Positions 8,724 through 20,113 of a stretch of DNA of 64,000 nt are shown here, piece after piece. Below the pieces are notes generated by a model. It was not told where the DNA came from and searched no databases. It saw only the letters and a list, made by a program, of their open reading frames with translations. Position 1 is the stretch's first letter. Every line of letters starts with the position of its first letter. Origin of the DNA: Lepidodermella squamata (Eukaryota; Gastrotricha); contig JBLDXI010000014.1 in the NCBI GenBank assembly GCA_047495785.1, forward strand, positions 372,001 to 436,000, written 5' to 3'. The position numbers and the translations under genes are program-made.

Positions 8724-11700
8724 CTACCGGCCTCGTTGAAATCTGCTATCTGCCGAGACTATTTTCTGACACACCTTGCACTTGGACGTGTGGTTGCGTC
8801 CGGTTCCGTGTTTGAGTTGCACCGATCGCGGCGTTTCGCCGATGCGGTCACCGTTGTTGTCCGCGCCACCGACCGACGCCAGCCAGAAACTGAGGTCGTT
8901 CTGGTACACGAAGCAAGTGCCGCGCGAACCACTGCATTCGACGAACGGCTGCGGCGTCCATTCGAGTAGACACGAGCCAGGGCTGTGCAGCAGCTGGCCG
9001 CCGCCTTGAGACCCAACACCAGTATGCTATAACAAAACAATATCAATTGTCACCTATTTTTTTAGGAATTTTAATCAAACCAACCATTACGAAGCTGAAC
9101 CCGCTCCACAATTCACGCCAGCCTTGCGGGCATTCAGCATGCGTGTGGTTGCGCTGAGAATGAACGGCAATGACGGCGGCTGGGACTTCGCACACGGAGC
9201 ATCGCGAAATCACCTCTCGCAGACCTGTGCCATTCACCGGCATGTTCAGGTTCGGCCCGTGTGTTGACAGCCAGTACGACTTGTCGTTGCGCGATGCGTA
9301 GTAGCACGTGTCGCGGTAGTCGCAGAACAAGAATGGCATTGTGCTGAACCGCCTCAAGCACGAGCCGGCCTTGCCAAGGTCCTGGTTGCCGGCATTCTCG
9401 TCACCCTGAAGGAACAACAGAGAGTAGCCATCCCACAGTTTCCTCTCGCCAGCCTTGCACTCTGGAACGACCTTCGACTGACTGTGGCGGACCAGCAGGA
9501 AACCGGCTTGGGGTACGAGACCAGCGTTGCCTTTTTCACCAGGGCGACCGGCGATACCTGGGCTGCCAGCGCGGCCAGCATCACCCTTATCACCCTTGGC
9601 GCCATCGACACCCGGTTGGCCATTCGTACCCGGCCGACCAGGATCACCCTTGGCACCTCGCTGACCAGGCGGGCCCTGTGGACCAGGAGGCCCGACCAGA
9701 CCGGCGTTGCCCTTGTCACCCTTCGCACCCGTCAGGCCTCGCTCGCCAAGATCGCCCTTATCACCCTTCGGACCAAGAGGACCTATTTCACCCGGTCGTC
9801 CAGGGTTGCCCCGATCACCCTTGTCTCCTCGCTCGCCTCTGACACCCTTTTCTCCGAGACGTCCAGGGACTCCCAGTTCACCCTTTTCACCAGGACGACC
9901 CGGCAGGCCGCGATCACCTTTATTGCCAGGGATGCCAGCTTCGCCCGGCTCACCAGCAGGACCAGTCATGCCTTTAGTTCCAGGAACACCTGGCCGGCCA
10001 GGCATACCAGCAATGCCTTTCTCGCCGCGTGGGCCAGTAAGACCTGCTTGGCCTTGGTCGCCTTTCAAACCGCGCTCGCCGCTTGGACCAGTCGAGCCTT
10101 TGTCACCCTTGGTACCTTTAACTTCAGTTGCCCTAGAAAGCAAAAGTAAAATCGATAGAAAAAAACCACAATGAAATTCGATAAATAATTACATCAAACC
10201 AGGAAGACCTCGATCGCCCTTCATGCCCGTGTCACCCTTGTCGCCGCGATCACCCTTCTGACCTGGCAGGCCAGTTGCACCCAAACGACCAGGTTCTCCA
10301 GGCTCTCCAGTAACAGTCTATTCAAGTGAAATGAATGCATTTTTATCGTGAATATTTTAAATACAACTTACCGGCCCGATCTCTCCCTTAACGCCTTGAT
10401 CTCCTTTAGGTCCAGGGTCGCCTTTCGGACCTGGCGGTCCGTTCTGGCCAGGAATACCACCATTGCCCTTGTCACCCTTGCCGCCCTTCATTCCGTTCAC
10501 ACCAGCATCGCCCTTTTCACCAATCGGTCCTGGTTGACCTGGTAGTCCTTGAGCACCTTTTAGACCAGGAATGCCGTCGTTTCCTCTGTCACCTCGCTCC
10601 CCAGGCATTCCAGGTCGTCCTGGCTCTCCACGGTCGCCCTCGCGTCCCAATTCACCCTTTTCACCTCTCTGACCAGGGACACCAGGCTGTCCTTGCAACC
10701 CAGGCATGCCACCGTCACCCTTTTCTCCGCGTTCACCAGTGTTGCCCTTGTTACCTTTCTCGCCGTTTTGACCTGAAATTGCATTCAAAAATTAAATCGA
10801 CAGGTTTAACATGACTGTGCTGTAATTACCTGGTCTACCAGGAGCACCAGGTTGGCCGGGTTCGCCAGTTGTACCAGCTTCGCCCTTTTCGCCTTGTTCT
10901 CCAATCGGACCTGTGAGGCCTACCGGTCCCTGATCACCCTTGTCGCCCTTGTCGCCAGAAACTCCACGCTGGCCTGGCATGCCGGGCGCACCTTTCTCTC
11001 CTCGAGGTCCACGGTCGCCTTTAACGCTGTTGCCAGGATCACCACGAGGGCCGGGTTCGCCGAGCGGACCAGGCTGACCCAAAGGTCCAGGCGATCCTGG
11101 GAGGCCAAGATCACCCTTGTCACCCTTCGATCCTCGAGATCCAGGTTGGCCACGATCACCTTTAGGTCCAGTTGGACCTAGCGGGCCCCTCTCGCCAGGA
11201 GAACCAGCTATGCCCTGCTGACCAGGAGCACCCGGGGGCCCGGCTTGGCCATCGCGACCAGATTCACCACGATCACCTTTGTCGCCCTTGGATCCTTTAT
11301 TGCCCTTCGGTCCTTGGTCGCCTCGCTCACCGAGATGGCCTTTGTCTCCGGGCTTTCCTGGGAGTCCAGGGTTTCCAGAAGGACCATCACTAAAAGATAA
11401 TGAGTTGTCATGGTCAATTGACATCTCAAACAATGATTAGCTTACTTTCCACGATCACCTTTAGGTCCACGAGCACCAGGAAGGCCGGGAGCGCCAGCAT
11501 CTCCAGGTCGCCCTCTGTTTCCTTTCAGGCCCATATCACCCTTCTTGCCGAGAAGGCCGGCCTCGCCTAAGATAAAGAAATTATTGGAGACTAAGTTAGG
11601 CCGTGTAAAACAAATTTACCCTTATTTCCTTTATCGCCACGTTCGCCAGGCTGCCCAGCAGTACCTTTCTCGCCAGAATCACCTTTCGGGCCTTGCTTGC

Positions 11701-14700
11701 CCTCAAGTCCGGGTGGGCCAGGAGGCCCCATATCACCCTTGTCACCACGCGATCCAGGAATACCGACTTGGCCTTGAGGCCCAGTTTGGCCAGCCTCGCC
11801 TTTGGAGCCTGGCTTTCCGGATTCTCCTCGTAAACCCGGTTCACCCTTGTCGCCCTTCAGGCCCTTAGCGCCGGTTCCAGGAACACCAGGCTCGCCATCT
11901 CGTCCTGGAGATCCAGGGAAACCAGGCACACCTGGATCACCTTTCAGGCCTGACTTCCCGGAGTCACCCTTCGGGCCAGCAGGACCACGCTCGCCGGTCA
12001 TACCGCGCGGGCCAATGGGACCTGGGTCGCCGATGGGACCGATTGGGCCAGGCGGACCTTTCATACCAGGCACACCAGGATCACCTTGGAAGCAGAAACA
12101 ACTCGTAAAGTATGTCGAGGAAGAATTTAAAAATCCAACTCACCCTTCTTTCCGGGCATTCCAGCGGGGCCAGGTTCGCCGTTGTCACCCCTTTCACCAG
12201 GCTCACCACGCGGACCCGGAGGTCCTTTGACTAACTCGACAGAGGCTAAATCAGGGGAAATAAAATTTTAGTTCAGACGAATGAAGATTTTCGGGTAACT
12301 CACATTTAGCATCAGGGCCGGGCGGTCCACTGGGTCCACGGTCACCCTTTTCACCCAATGGTCCAGAGTCGCCTTGTGGTCCAGGCAAGCCGACGCCAAC
12401 ATCTGGAAATAAATAGCATGTTTTAATCCATAATTACATTTTTAATTAAAGTGACTCACCTCCTTTGTCTCCTTTAGGTCCGATAGGTCCAACTTCTCCA
12501 GGGTTACCTGGTTGCCCGGCGATACCACGAGCGCCCTAAAAGATCGAAAAAGGAGTTATTAAGAGCTACTATGCCTACTAATATTGAACTTACCGGTGGA
12601 CCAGGTGGCCCGACAGGACCTTTCTCGCCCTGGCGTCCAACAGGACCAACAGGACCGATTTCGCCTTGGAAACCTGGATCGCCCTTTTCGCCTCGTTCTC
12701 CGGGTAGACCAGATTCGCCCTTGATAATCATCGGCTCGGCGTCAGTTCCTAGTAAATCAAATTGGTAACGTAACGCACCATGAGTAATCATCAGCCATAC
12801 TCACCTCTATCTCCCTTGTCACCTTTCGTGCCGCGCTGCCCAGAAGTGCCCTGTGGCAGATAATAATGAATGGTTAATAATAGTTACTGGCTATCCGTTG
12901 AAAGCTTACGGGTGAGCCTGCCTGACCGGGCTGGCCAGGCTGACCGTCTTCACCGCGAGGACCAGGTGGGCCTTGAAGACCGCGATCACCAGGCCGCCCA
13001 GGTCTACCGCGCTTTCCGGGCATGCCGCCAAGACCTTTCTCACCCTTCGCTCCATTCTGACAGGTTCGACACGCTTGGCCATCTCGACCGCGATCACCTT
13101 TGTCACCTTTACCGCCAGGTTTGCCACTCGAGCCGTGAAGACCTTTCTCTCTATAATATAGAAATATGTTAATCGTGGATTTTCATTTCATAAATAAGTA
13201 CGTACCCTTTCATTCCAGGCTCTCCAGGCGCACCAGGACGACCTGCGAGTGGTAACATTTAAATTTGACCAGTAATAAACCGATTTGAAACCAACCTGTT
13301 ATGGTGGATCCAGGAGGCCCTGATGGACCGCGGTCACCCTTATCTCCCCGATCGCCACGAGCTCCAGGGAGACCTGGATTACCCTTTTCGCCGAGGTCGC
13401 CCTTTGTGCCAATGCCACGATCGCCCTTCGGACCGGGTTCGCCCTTCTCGCCTGAGACACCCTTTTCTCCAGTGGCGCCGTGTTTGCCGGCCAATCCGGG
13501 GATGCCTTTTTCGCCTTTAGGGCCGAGGTCCCCTCGTTCACCAGGGTTGCCTTCGGGTCCGGGGATACCAGGCATTCCAGGCGTGCCCCGATCACCTTTG
13601 TCGCCTCGAGGTCCTTCGGGGCCTCTTTCGCCCGGCAAGCCCGGATCTCCGGTATCACCCTTAGGTCCTTCGCGACCCGGTAAGCAAATGGAAGCTAAAA
13701 TACGAAAAATATAAGTAAAAAATTGTTTTCAACATCGTGAAAGATTTCTTGCCATTTCCAGGAGGGCCTGGAGGTCCTCGATCACCCTTATGCCCATCTC
13801 TTCCTTCTGGACCGCGATCACCCGGTCCACCAGGCAAGCCTCGATCACCAGGGCTGCCAGGACGTCCAGGAGATCCCTAGAATATTAAATGAAGTGAAAT
13901 AAGGCAACAGGTTAAATTATCAAATTACGTTTGGTCCCATCGGTCCAGGCTCTCCGGGCTGGCCAGGTCGTCCACGTTCACCAGGTAAACCGCCAATGCC
14001 TTTTTCGCCCTTCTCTCCTCGTTCGCCAGGGGTGCCCTGAAAGCATAACGATTAAATCCAGAAGAATAGGCTAAATTCCAAACTCTACCTTCATGCCCTG
14101 AATGCCAGGGAATCCCTGATCGCCCTTCAGACCTGCGTCGCCTTTATCACCTTTCTCACCCTTGCTGCCCTTAGGGCCAACCCATTCGGTTTTCGTTGAA
14201 TTCAGGTAGCTTCCGAAATCACCAGGTGGGCCAGGCAGACCTCGGTCACCCTTTTGACCTTTTTCGCCAAGCATCCTTAATTAGAAGCAATCGATGATGA
14301 TGATGATGATGAATAATCACGCCTTTTAAGAACTTACGAGACACCCGGGTAACCTTTGTCACCCTTGGGACCATCGCGGCCTTCACGGCCAGGTTTTCCA
14401 CGAGGCCCAATGTCTCCTCGATCGCCCTTATCGCCAAGTTCACCCTTGTCGCCCATTGGGCCACGTTCTCCCGGGAGGCCTCGTTCGCCTTTCTCTCCGG
14501 ACGGACCAGACACGACCGATCGCTCGCCTTGAGGTCCCTTAGGTCCGGGAGGACCGCGAGGTCCAGGTTGGCCTGGTTGGCCGGACGGTCCAGGTAAACC
14601 GTGTTCACCCTTTGTGCCATTGCAGCCGTCACGGCCGGGCGCTCCACGAGGTCCAGCAGTGCCTGGGTAGCCCTAAATTCGGATAAAAAATTTCGAGTTC

Positions 14701-15342
14701 TATTCGCATTTGAAGAATAGATCTCAACAAACCGGAATGCCAGGTACACCAGGAAAACCGGGCGCACCAGCGCGGCCTTGATCGCCCTTGAAACCTGGGC
14801 TGCCCGGAAGACCCAATTCGCCCTTGTCGCCTTTCGCACCTTCAGGGCCCTCCGGACCAGGAAAGCCTTGAGTACCTTTCTCGCCGACTGGGCCTATAGG
14901 TCCAGGTTCACCTTGGTCACCTCGTTCCGCAACACAGCGGCAACCTCGGTCGCACAACTTGGGATCACAGTCTATTAGCTACGGGTAAGAAATCAAAACT
15001 AGGTTAAAAGGACCCATTTCGCAAATGTCGAAACTTACGGCGGAGGTTGAGATAGAAAACGCAGAAAATAGTATTAACAACGATAAGGTGGCACTGTAGG
15101 TAGAATCACAAATAAGTTTTGACGGCAGTTCTATAGATCCAGGTTGAAGCTTACCGATAGAACTTGACTGAAGAAGGGTTAAAATATCGATAATAAATTT
15201 GAGGGGGCGAGGATAGATGATGGCTGGCTGCTGAGCAACAAGACTCGGGCGCTGATTGGCCTCGTTGCCGGCCGCGCCTTCTCGCTTCGCCACCGCCAGC
15301 CCGAGCTGGATCGAGCGGCATCAGTTCATCCAGCCGTAGCAT
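8724..15342 (-). CDS. Type IV collagen alpha chain
   Basis: Proposed exons in genomic order: 8724-9026, 9085-10132, 10193-10317, 10372-10772, 10830-11389, 11446-11566, 11620-12084, 12144-12230, 12304-12402, 12460-12535, 12594-12748, 12805-12850, 12910-13150, 13206-13242, 13296-13694, 13753-13876, 13929-14036, 14089-14275, 14338-14672, 14733-14978, 15039-15093, 15155-15342; total 1801 residues. From the N terminus: hydrophobic leader ([14 protein letters not shown]), Cys-rich 7S-like segment ([12 protein letters not shown]), a GCNGTKG motif, a long interrupted Gly-X-Y domain, and the C-terminal NC1 domain ([46 protein letters not shown]). It forms basement-membrane networks outside cells. The NC1 Lys that forms the sulfilimine bond is in place (QLKHG) and a Met lies near its partner position (LNMPV). 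Intron 13695-13752 begins with GC. The first exon is the weak point: 63 basic residues precede the leader, so the true start may be elsewhere. Confidence 0.93.
14293..14312. repeat. (GAT)n microsatellite in a collagen intron
   Basis: About seven GAT units inside the 62-nt intron 14276-14337, taking up a third of it. Confidence 0.8.
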
Positions 15343-18300
15343 CGCTTGCGGCTACGACGATCAGCTTTGCGCGTCGTTAATGAGCGTTGTTGCTTGCTTT
15401 TTTTCGTAAATAAACACCGCAAAAAGTATGGTTTTTTTTATAAAATCTGCGTCGATCTAGATTTTAACGGAATAAATACCAAAGTTACTATTAAAAAGTT
15501 CAAGACGTTAAAACATAGTATCTAGTATCTAGTAATACACGTGAATTTCTTCGAAATATTAACAGAGCTGAGAAGCTTGCTTTGTTGATTTAGTCCATTT
15601 GCGTCAAATCCGGTGGGACGTATCGCATGACAAGACACGCGCGCTAAAGCGACGGCCGCTGTCATCGTCAGGCCTGTTAATGGGCAGGAGGACGAGGGGA
15701 AGAAGGAGGAGGAGGACGGGCCGGCAAACATTCGCACCAGCTCTCGCGATACGGCCGCAAGTGGGCGCGCGCGCACACATACACACACACGTGCAAAGCG
15801 AGAGCGAGAGTGCGCGCAAAAATAAGCGCGCATGTTCTTTACGCGCGCGCGCGAGCGCTGCAAAAACGTAGAGCGTTTATTTACGCGGGCGGCTGCGATG
15901 CCTTGTTGTGATTATTGTTTAGGGCCGTGGATGGCTTGGAGACACCCGCGGTGGTTAAACGGCGGCATTGTCTCGACCGGGTGTGGTAGAACCGGGCGCT
16001 GGTAAACAGACGCGAGCTGCTGGCGGGTAATGGTGCCAAAACAATGCGCGTGCCCGGGTTGTTCCTTATTAGTAACGATGGCGCTGATGACGATAATAAT
16101 AATGTCGAGGTATAATGTGGCTCGAAAACAATCTTGTCAGTGGCGCGGCGCGCTTCGGCGGCAAGGCACACCGTGACATGCGGCGTTTGTTTGCGCGCGC
16201 TCGGGCCCTACACGCACGTCGCCGCACAGGTAGTGCCGCGCCGTCGCGCCGCGTTTCTCGCTAAAAACGGGCGATGGGGCGATGGGGCCGGGCAGCATCG
16301 GCGGGCGTTATTGTCATGTTTTGTTGTGGCCCGCTCGAAATCAAGTAGCCGCTACAATCGACTCGCGGCCGGACGAGATGACTGTTGGTAAATATATAAG
16401 AAACCCTATGGTTGTTGTAGTAATAATACAGCCGTAAATAACAGCGCTATTTTTGGGCATCGATGCAGCTCCGATTGCTTGAAGAGTGAGTGGACGCAAG
16501 CCGGCGTCCAAGTCCGGCGAACCAACCAAACATATGTGATTTTCGCTGAATGGCTGCAAATAATACCAACACCATTAATAATAATAATAGTAATATAATG
16601 CAAAATACTTAATTGTTGTTGTTACTAACAATACCGCCAAAGCTTTTGAAAAGGCTTCCGCGCCACTGCAATGATACCTAATCAAAATAATAATAATAAT
16701 AGTGCGGCTCTCTCAGAAGTGGCCAGCCCACTATAAAAAATATATCGAGCACTGGTGGCCGGTGGTTAGTTAGTTAACTTATTGCTTCCGCGTGCTTGTT
16801 GCCATTTATTTGTAAAAATAAGCATGCGCGTATCCTGGACAGCGGAGCCGCGCCTTTTTATTGCCGCCGCGCGTTGATGATGTAGCCAACGCAGCCGCTG
16901 ATCAGTCGAGCACGAAAAAATGCCTGTGTTTGGCTACTGCTACTACTATCATCGGCCTTCGCGATGCACGCTATTAATCGACGGTAGATTTTCAGCGCAT
17001 AAATAATAATTGTTACAACAACAGCCTATCGATGATATGCTGCGTGTTTTGACCTGCGATCACTCACAGGGCAGTTTATTGCCGGCCAGCTGCTGGCCTC
17101 GTTACAGGCCGCGCGGCCGGATCGGGAATTCCAAGCTAAATTGCTCGGTACTAATTTCTACAGATAAGTGAAAACGATACGAAAAAAATGAAAATAAGAC
17201 CAGTAAACCGCAAAGCCATCAAAGCCACGCATAAGGAACCTATTTTTATGGAAATTGGGCTATTAAGTATTATTAAGGGAAAGGGTTGGAAATTCGAGGG
17301 AAAATCGAAAGAATTGCTGCAGGAAGCTATCGGGCTCGTCGCATCGGCGACATGGGTAACAATTAGGTCAAATTTTGAAAGGTCAAATTCCGAATCTCGG
17401 TTCTCGAATGCTAGTAGCGGGGAAAGAAGAAACAAACGATTACGATGACCTGTTGACAATTATTACGATACTTAGGTATGGCTGATAACCACTTACCTTG
17501 AAATAATTTTCAAAACTTGGTATAGTGCTCCGCAGAAAGAGAGTTATCAGTGCTCATACACCAACGTTTTCCAGGCCCTTAATACAGGCTACTTGGGTGT
17601 TACGCGTGTCCAATTATCGCATGAACTTGATAAGGAAAGGAAATCTTATGCCCACTTTCGTTCAAGAGTCGAAACAGTTAAAACTTAAATGAGCAAGTGA
17701 TTGATAGAATTTAGTGATCGATTTCGGTTGTATATTTTCGTGATTTAGGAGCAACATATTTATGGCTACACTGTTGTCATTCTTTAGCGGGTTAAGAGAG
17801 CAAGCAACACATAGGTAGGTGAATACCTGGGGTTGGGAATTACGCGAGTGATATTCGGCCGATTATGGCATAATAACAGATGGTACGAATCGGGGTGCTA
17901 CGACGACGTTATTATTTTATCCCATGTAGGCCGCTCTCGACATTTGATTGCCGCATTACGACTATTATCACACATGCACCGACCCGGTTACAGCCGCAGC
18001 CCGTCGACGACGATGGCGCCGAATGTCAACAAACGCGCCCGCAGCGAGTGTGTGCGCTCGCGCAGGCTCCGCGGCGGCACCGCGCGGGCTTCGTTCGGTT
18101 TTATCTCGAATATTATTACCAACTGCGCAGTATTATATTGTATAGATGGCAGCAGTATCCATTCGCAGCGCGGCTCTATTACACATCACAGGGCCTAATA
18201 TGTACAATAAATTCCGACCTGCGGTCATTTTGCGCATAGCATCTCGAGACTTTTCTCTTCACCTACACCGGAGAGATATGGGCGGCGTCTTGAGGGGCGC

Positions 18301-19229
18301 TGTTACGCCGCCCTTTCCTGCGCTGCCCAAATATAATACAAACCGCAGTGCACGATGGGTCGGCGCTGTATTAGTTGTGTTATTTTAACGGTCTGCGGCA
18401 ATGCAGTTAATTATTGTCCTAGCTGCGCGCCCGTCACTGTCCTTCCGGCGGCAAACACCGGCGTGTCCCCGTCGCCACACCGAGACTGCGCGATGGGGAC
18501 GACGGGCACGCCACAGCTGAGAAAACCGGCGGTGGAAATCGCTGCGTGGCATTCCGCTCGGCCGGCGCAAAGTGCGACACATTGTTGACACGGCACTCGG
18601 CGCCCGTTTCCAGCTCTCCAGCCCTGATGTTTTATTATCGCTCACGCGGCACAGCTGGTGTAACAATCGCTATAAGCTGCTTATTACAGCAGTCAATCAG
18701 CACGACTGGGTGATACCCGGAGCAACTACCGGGTCTCGCTCCTCTCGAGCATCCTCTCAACCCCGAGACACACTCACTTGAACACATCATGATAAAACGG
18801 AATCATATCTACAAACTGGCATTTATTCGATTTATTTACTTTCGGTTTTCACGCAATTGTTAACAAAAATTTAGCCATCTCGACGACATGCGAAAACATC
18901 ATTATCAGCGCTGATAATAAAACGTATGTATAATAAGTACGTAGGTGAAATCTGTCAACCTATTCTGTGCAAGAGATTTGGAAAATTCGCGCTGTACGAT
19001 ACCGCGTTAAGTACATGCTGTTGTAAATATTTTGATTTGCCACGGCGATGAATATGAGCTTTTCGTTCGATTGCATTTTTTACAGCGACACGTTGTCATG
19101 GAGATCGCTCACGTTGAATTAACATAATTACTGATCTAGCATTTATTTGGCGTGCAGAATACGAAGATGAATACTGGTCAAATAGAATGAAAACTTTAAA
19201 AGATTTACGAAATTTAAAAATAAGTTTAC
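15343..19229. other. Gene-poor, CpG-rich upstream region of the collagen gene
   Basis: Nearly 3.9 kb without a supported gene. Parts (about 15.6-16.4 kb and 18.0-18.6 kb) are GC- and CpG-rich, unlike the AT-rich spacers elsewhere, and alternate with (AAT)-like runs (16.4-16.7 kb). Open frames exist on both strands but none has domain, signal-peptide or splice support. Position suggests the promoter and enhancers of the collagen gene, possibly with an upstream non-coding first exon. Confidence 0.5.
15764..15794. repeat. (GC)n/(CA)n alternating purine-pyrimidine tract
   Basis: A run of GCGCGCGCGC passes directly into ACACATACACACACAC. Another GC-alternating run lies at about 15841-15858. Such tracts can adopt Z-DNA; here they sit 0.4-0.5 kb upstream of the proposed collagen start. 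Confidence 0.8.
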
Positions 19230-19362
19230 CTGTCGCGATAATAATCAGTAACATCAGGACAAGAGCGATGATGAGCCATACCTGAAAAAAGTTAGTTGAA
19301 GGAAATTTAAAATGTTATTCGCGGGAAAAAATTACCTCGAATCCTTGAGGTGGATAGGACAT
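19230..19362 (-). other. Orphan two-exon signal-peptide module
   Basis: Exon 19336-19362 (ATG, MSYPPQGFE), a 54-nt intron with GT-AG ends, exon 19230-19281 encoding VWLIIALVLMLLIIIAT and ending in phase 1 at a GTAAAC donor. This is the same architecture, exon-2 length (52 nt) and phase as exons 1-2 of the membrane-protein gene that starts at 22592, with WLI conserved. No continuing exon was found downstream on the minus strand. It is either the head of a partly duplicated gene, an alternative start of an unrecognised gene, or a far first exon of the collagen gene (a phase-matching acceptor exists at 15132, but the product would have two hydrophobic leaders). Confidence 0.6.
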
Positions 19363-20113
19363 TTTCCTCTGAAGTGACTAACAAAACCAGTAAAATCTAT
19401 AATTCAGTAAGTTTTATTTAAATGAGCTTTTAACAAGGCTTGGAGTTACAAGATCTAGAGAGGAATCTGCTTGGGGAATTAGGTGTCATTAGAGCCACCT
19501 TAATTTGGTGCACAAAAAATGTGTAAACTTGAATTTTTCAGTTTTACAGGTTAATCTTTTTAATAAATTTCGAGCTATTTTATGCTGGCAACACAGATGG
19601 ATTGTGATACGGTTTCACCAAGTCTACTGCTTCAATTGTTAAACGGTATTGTGTTTGCAGGACGACTTGAAGGACCAAACGGATGAGAGCCACAACAAAG
19701 ACAGCAAAACACAACACTTGTCCATGCCGAGGTTGCAACACAGACACAGTTTAGCAAAATAATTTGCAAATATAAAATTAGCCTGCAACAACTTCCGTTT
19801 ATTCCGGTGGTGGTGGTGGCGATGTCAAAGCGCGGCCAGGTCAGCGGCGTTCAAGTGCAGCGAAACGCAAGCGCGTCGCGCACATATTATAGCGCGGCAA
19901 TAAAACACTTGCGCGAAATGATAGCCGTTTTTATTGTTTAGTAATTATTACAACACACACATTTTCACCGGCCGTAATCCCTCAATTTTGCGATGATATT
20001 ATTCACGATTCATTTATACAAACAATAATAATTATTGGATCAGGTGTTAAATCTTTTATTTTTCAGAGATGTAAGAAAAACAACATGATGTGTTATATTT
20101 GTTGTACAATTTT
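19363..20113. other. Non-coding spacer
   Basis: No gene recognised. It contains the promoter side of the orphan signal-peptide module and the 3' flank of the membrane-protein gene; a short GGTGGT run lies near 19807. Confidence 0.5.

Noticed and set aside
9484-10174. Long plus-strand frames of Pro/Ser/Gly-rich protein over the collagen gene
   Set aside because: Antisense shadows of the Gly-X-Y repeats; the minus strand carries the real collagen with matching splice sites.
15599-15871. Arg-rich frames on both strands near the collagen 5' end
   Set aside because: Products of GC-rich simple sequence; no domain, splice sites or signal peptide.
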